Of a DNA stretch of 8,383 nt, positions 6,133-8,383 are shown one piece after another. The notes beneath the pieces were generated by a model. That model ran no database searches and had not been told where the DNA came from. It was given only the letters and a program-made list of their open reading frames with translations. A program made the translations under genes and the position numbers. Position 1 is the stretch's first letter, and each line of letters opens with the position of its first letter. This stretch comes from Francisellaceae bacterium UBA6186 (GTDB taxonomy: Bacteria > Pseudomonadota > Gammaproteobacteria > UBA6186 > Azoamicaceae): positions 1-8,383 of the forward strand of contig DITK01000058.1 in assembly GCA_002422785.1 (NCBI GenBank), in the 5' to 3' direction.

Positions 6133-6165
6133 TTTTAGCTCAATTTACTATTTTTGGAGCTAAAA
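6133..6165 (+). promoter_or_regulatory. 9-bp inverted repeat enclosing the ribosome-binding site of the 146-aa gene
   Basis: TTTTAGCTC (6133-6141) and GAGCTAAAA (6157-6165) are exact reverse complements with a 15-base loop, and the right arm ends directly at the ATG (6166). The Shine-Dalgarno GGAG (6156-6159) lies mostly in that arm. In mRNA the stem would mask the ribosome site, so it may be a translational switch or a protein-binding hairpin. As DNA, the same symmetry could be an operator. Confidence 0.5.
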
Positions 6166-6606
6166 ATGAGTGTTTTAAACAAGTTCAAATTGGTTGTCGC
6201 AAATCGTCAAAACAAGCTTAGCCCAACTGCTTTTAGACGTAAAAAGCTATGTGGAAAAATTGCTGAACAGCTTGCTATGGCTAAAGCAAAAAAAGAAGGT
6301 AAAACATTCATTGCTACAAAGCTTAAACGTGTTGTAGATGCGAATACTGGAATAGCAACTGATATTGAAGTTACTAAACGAGTGAAAGAATGGTACTGGT
6401 TTGAGAATAATAAAATTCAATTGCAAATCATGTACGGCACTAAGCCGCTTACATTAAATGCTAAAGGTGCAAATACAGTTGAAATTGCTAGCGGTGACGA
6501 ACTGATTAATACATTAGAAGTATTAATAGAAGCTGTTGCAACGGGTGAACTTGATGATGCAATTGAAAGTGCTAGTAAAACACTACGCGAAAGATTTGAT
6601 AAGTAA
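6166..6606 (+). CDS. DUF6641-like protein, function unknown
   Basis: 146 aa from ATG 6166, chosen over the in-frame TTG at 6154 because GGAG sits 6 bases upstream of the ATG. The layout matches, from memory, the DUF6641 family of mobile-element proteins: N-terminal MSVLNKFK..ANRQNKLSP, a basic RRKKL helix (about 24-45), a K-x-K-R-V-V-D strand pair with TDIEVTKRVKEWYWF (about 65-79), a beta segment IQLQIMYGTKPLTL (84-97), then an acidic helical tail from about 110 (GDELINTLEVLIEAV). There are no catalytic motifs, signal peptide or membrane spans. A compact alpha/beta protein with basic N-terminus and acidic C-terminus is expected. It is divergent from the HUH gene and followed at once by a hairpin. 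The family name is recalled, not searched. Confidence 0.75.
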   Translation: MSVLNKFKLVVANRQNKLSPTAFRRKKLCGKIAEQLAMAKAKKEGKTFIATKLKRVVDANTGIATDIEVTKRVKEWYWFENNKIQLQIMYGTKPLTLNAKGANTVEIASGDELINTLEVLIEAVATGELDDAIESASKTLRERFDK

Positions 6607-6613
6607 TTTAAGC

Positions 6614-6646
6614 TGCTGCATTAGTAGCCAAATTACTAATGTAGCA
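6614..6646 (+). terminator. Hairpin after the 146-aa gene, possible terminator
   Basis: A 13-bp stem, TGCTGCATTAGTA (6614-6626) with TACTAATGTAGCA (6634-6646), one G-T wobble and a 7-base loop, begins 8 bases after the TAA at 6604-6606. The following ATTTAAAGTTAATTTT is T-rich but not a continuous T tract. It could end transcription or protect the 3' end. Confidence 0.4.
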
Positions 6647-6741
6647 ATTTAAAGTTAATTTTATAAATGCTTGGGTTACCAATGCACTATCTACAGTAAG
6701 CACCACTCACGCTTTTTTAATTGCTGAGTATGAATATGGTA

Positions 6742-6769
6742 TTGGCAATGTACTGATGATTGGTACTAT
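6742..6769 (+). promoter_or_regulatory. Weak candidate promoter of the 64-aa gene
   Basis: TTGGCA (6742-6747) and TACTAT (6764-6769) are separated by 16 bases and lie just upstream of the ATG at 6790. The -10 box matches the consensus at only four positions, and no ribosome-binding site follows; between -10 and ATG lies a tandem ATTATTA repeat (6771-6784). Confidence 0.25.
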
Positions 6770-6789
6770 GATTATTAATTATTAATGGT

Positions 6790-6984
6790 ATGAAAATAAA
6801 AGAAATTACAACATTACAGTCATCCGCTACAAAAACACCGCAACAACAAAGAATTGCAGGTCTACAGCGACAAAAACAAGTGGCAAGTGATGCACTTAAG
6901 GCTGAACGTAATAGACAAAAAATACAAAAAGCACAAAGTCAAATTGCAAAAGTAAAAGCTACTGCGTCTGCAACTAACTTATAA
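6790..6984 (+). CDS. Small basic coiled-coil-like protein, phage-type hypothetical
   Basis: 64 aa, very rich in Gln, Lys, Arg and Ala. After MKIKEITTL it has T-P-Q-Q-Q-R-I-A-G-L (about 16-25), then a long uninterrupted helix with repeated charged residues (DALKAERNRQKIQKAQSQIA, 34-53). There is no signal peptide, membrane span or cysteine. Short proteins with the pattern MKIKEI...TP..RI..L...K..A..ALKAER.RQK are familiar to me from prophage-like regions, but no function is attached to them. The start has no Shine-Dalgarno, and ATG 6790 is the only useful one. It lies alone on the + strand between the hairpin at 6614-6646 and the convergent integrase gene. Codon pattern and composition support a real gene moderately. 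Confidence 0.6.
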   Translation: MKIKEITTLQSSATKTPQQQRIAGLQRQKQVASDALKAERNRQKIQKAQSQIAKVKATASATNL

Positions 6985-7021
6985 CCGTCTACAAGCTACT
7001 GTTTTATATTCTTTTAACGGA

Positions 7022-7030
7022 ACGGTTTAC
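7022..7030. repeat. 9-bp direct repeat, copy 1 (ACGGTTTAC)
   Basis: ACGGTTTAC lies 50 bases beyond the integrase stop codon and reappears at 8372-8380 just upstream of the integrase start. The two copies flank the gene in the same orientation. They could be integrase arm-type sites or part of an attachment site. The unit is short, so chance remains possible. Copy 1 is preceded by an overlapping AACGGAACGG tandem. Confidence 0.3.
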
Positions 7031-7079
7031 GAATTTATTTTGCGTTGCTGTAGGGTTATTTTGACATAAAAATTAACTT

Positions 7080-8357
7080 TTAACGTGGCAAAATCAATCC
7101 GTCTTTAATAACGTATTGTGCCAGTGCATTAGTTACCATTCGTTCTTTAGTAGTATGGTAATAAGTATCTTTAATTTGTTTTACGCTTGTTCCACACATT
7201 TCAGCAACTGCACTTAGCGAAAGATTACTATTAATCTTATCTGTAATAAAGTAATGTCTGCAGCTATACGGAACAATATCTCGTGTATTCAAGTTCATTA
7301 TTTCAGCTTTATCTAATAAAACTTTGAAATGATGGTCAATTGCACGAACTGTTATTGGTACATAACCGTTAGTGCTAAAAATTAACGCATCAGTTAGTTT
7401 TTTAGGTTTTTCTTTACTTGCTTCTTGTGCATAAAATTTAGGCTTGAATAACTTTAGTAATCTATCAAAATAATCTAAATCTTTAACCATAAAGACACGA
7501 GTTTTATCAACTTTACTCGTCTCAGCACGTACAGTTATTTTAACTAATTCGTGTTCTTCACCCTCATAAGTGTGTGTCTCATGTCGTATATCTTGCCAAC
7601 GTAATTGTAATTGCTCACCACGTCTTAATCCCGTCATAATTGCAATTGCAATATGAAAACATACTAGCGCTTTTACATAATTTTTATCATCATCTGTATC
7701 TTTCAGTGCTTCTTCTAAATATTCATTTAGTGCTTTCCAGAAGTCATTCATTTCTTCAGTTGTAAAGATACTGCGTCTTAACTTATCGTCTCCCTTATCT
7801 AACTTCTTCAATTTCTTAAATTCAAAACCATCAATGTCAGTTAACTTATTTTTATAAAGCCAACTCATCATTGCATTTATTGTGCTCTGTTCGTTAAGTA
7901 CAGTTGTTTGGCTAACAGCAATGCTTTTTTTTGTTTTAGTACGATTGCTTGAATAGTTAAAGCAATCCATTCGCTCTAACTCTTTCAGCTTTGTATCTTT
8001 CTTAATGAAGTTTAGCCAATGCTCTAAGTGCGTTTTAATTGTAGACAAACGACCTTTTACAATAATGCCGTCATCAACATCAATTTGCCGTTGCTTAACG
8101 TAACGATCAACACCCTCTTTTGTTGTTATTGAAAAGTAAGGTTTGTTGTTAGCTTCTAATACTTTTAATTCGTAATAGTATTTTTCAGCTTTATCTATTG
8201 CTGTTTGTCTATTTCTTACTTTAAGACTGAAACGTGCGTACTTGTGTTCTTTTACAAGCCACATCCTAAAGTGCCAAAACTCGCCGCGTTTATATAAGAG
8301 TACGTTGTCAAACAACGCAATCTCGTCTTCGCTAAATTCTTTTTTCTTAAGTGTCAT
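7080..8357 (-). CDS. Phage-type tyrosine integrase
   Basis: 425 aa, the length of a complete phage or island integrase. The N-terminal arm-binding-like part (about 1-70) contains the strand/turn pattern FWHFRMWLVKEHKYARFSL. A helical core-binding domain spans about 80-190 and the catalytic domain about 195-410. Catalytic residues seen are Arg245 (TGLRRGE), Lys282 (AETSKVDK), Arg367 (PYSCRHYF) and Tyr399 (or Tyr400) in DTYYH. The usual first His of H-x-x-R is Tyr364, and the second His/Trp position is Thr390 (CGTSVKQI). The GTS form occurs in a subgroup of proteobacterial integrases, so the enzyme is probably active. The start at 8357 has no good Shine-Dalgarno, but no later Met keeps the N-terminal domain. 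It catalyses site-specific integration and excision of the element. No tRNA gene or att core is visible within the window. Confidence 0.9.
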   Translation of the reverse strand: MTLKKKEFSEDEIALFDNVLLYKRGEFWHFRMWLVKEHKYARFSLKVRNRQTAIDKAEKYYYELKVLEANNKPYFSITTKEGVDRYVKQRQIDVDDGIIVKGRLSTIKTHLEHWLNFIKKDTKLKELERMDCFNYSSNRTKTKKSIAVSQTTVLNEQSTINAMMSWLYKNKLTDIDGFEFKKLKKLDKGDDKLRRSIFTTEEMNDFWKALNEYLEEALKDTDDDKNYVKALVCFHIAIAIMTGLRRGEQLQLRWQDIRHETHTYEGEEHELVKITVRAETSKVDKTRVFMVKDLDYFDRLLKLFKPKFYAQEASKEKPKKLTDALIFSTNGYVPITVRAIDHHFKVLLDKAEIMNLNTRDIVPYSCRHYFITDKINSNLSLSAVAEMCGTSVKQIKDTYYHTTKERMVTNALAQYVIKDGLILPR

Positions 8358-8371
8358 TGTTTAATGTAACT

Positions 8372-8380
8372 ACGGTTTAC
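8372..8380. repeat. 9-bp direct repeat, copy 2 (ACGGTTTAC)
   Basis: Second copy of the repeat at 7022-7030, centred about 19 bases upstream of the integrase ATG, where a bound integrase could also repress its own transcription. The window ends three bases later, so further copies upstream cannot be seen. Confidence 0.3.
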
Positions 8381-8383
8381 AAC

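Noticed and set aside
6645..6785. A 46-codon open stretch on + before the 64-aa gene, ending at TAA 6783-6785, with a hydrophobic C-terminal half
   Set aside because: It has no ATG, GTG or TTG start in frame except two ATGs near the very end, and a stop directly precedes it. Best treated as non-coding or a decayed remnant.
114..7083. ATTAACTTTTAA at both 114-125 and 7072-7083, as possible element-end direct repeats
   Set aside because: Twelve AT-rich bases are expected to repeat by chance several times in 8 kb of this composition, and the second copy overlaps the integrase stop codon.

Overview
The window is an AT-rich (by eye, well under 40% G+C) stretch of accessory DNA. It is almost certainly part of a chromosomal island, prophage-like or satellite-like element, or an integrated plasmid, rather than core chromosome. 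There is no rRNA, tRNA, CRISPR array or housekeeping gene. Three separate tyrosine-recombinase genes, a small HUH (rolling-circle type) replication-like endonuclease and a type IIL restriction-modification gene sit among small unknown genes. Protein style, Shine-Dalgarno sequences and sigma70-like promoters fit a gammaproteobacterium, perhaps a marine one (Vibrio, Shewanella or Alteromonas type). That host guess rests on general impression only.

Left part (1-4456), a defence-like block. Bases 1-89 are the last codons of a + strand tyrosine recombinase. A 928-aa MmeI-like enzyme follows on the - strand (219-3005), with nuclease, methyltransferase and target-recognition parts in one chain. Divergent from it are three + strand genes: a 99-aa coiled-coil protein with basic RKPR ends (3085-3384), a 118-aa unknown overlapping it by one base (3384-3740), and a 229-aa protein with a Cys-His-Asp arrangement (3767-4456). 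The two directions share a compact promoter region in which both -10 boxes lie inside one 17-bp perfect palindrome (3028-3044). One DNA-binding factor could therefore control both sides.

Right part (4473-8383), a mobility and replication block. A 191-aa recombinase lacking an N-terminal arm-binding domain (4473-5048, -) is followed by a 480-bp gap rich in hairpins. Beyond that lie the HUH endonuclease gene (5530-6057, -), a divergent 146-aa DUF6641-like protein (6166-6606, +) whose ribosome-binding site is held in a 9-bp inverted repeat, a 64-aa basic protein (6790-6984, +), and a full-length 425-aa phage-type integrase (7080-8357, -) flanked by a 9-bp direct repeat.

Working model (inference): the integrase moves the element; the HUH protein nicks or replicates it, possibly at the structured DNA in 5219-5529; the small recombinase may resolve or invert DNA; and the restriction-modification block is cargo. 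The parts most likely to be undescribed are the three-gene operon paired with the type IIL enzyme, and the HUH endonuclease plus mini-recombinase module with its inverted-repeat region.
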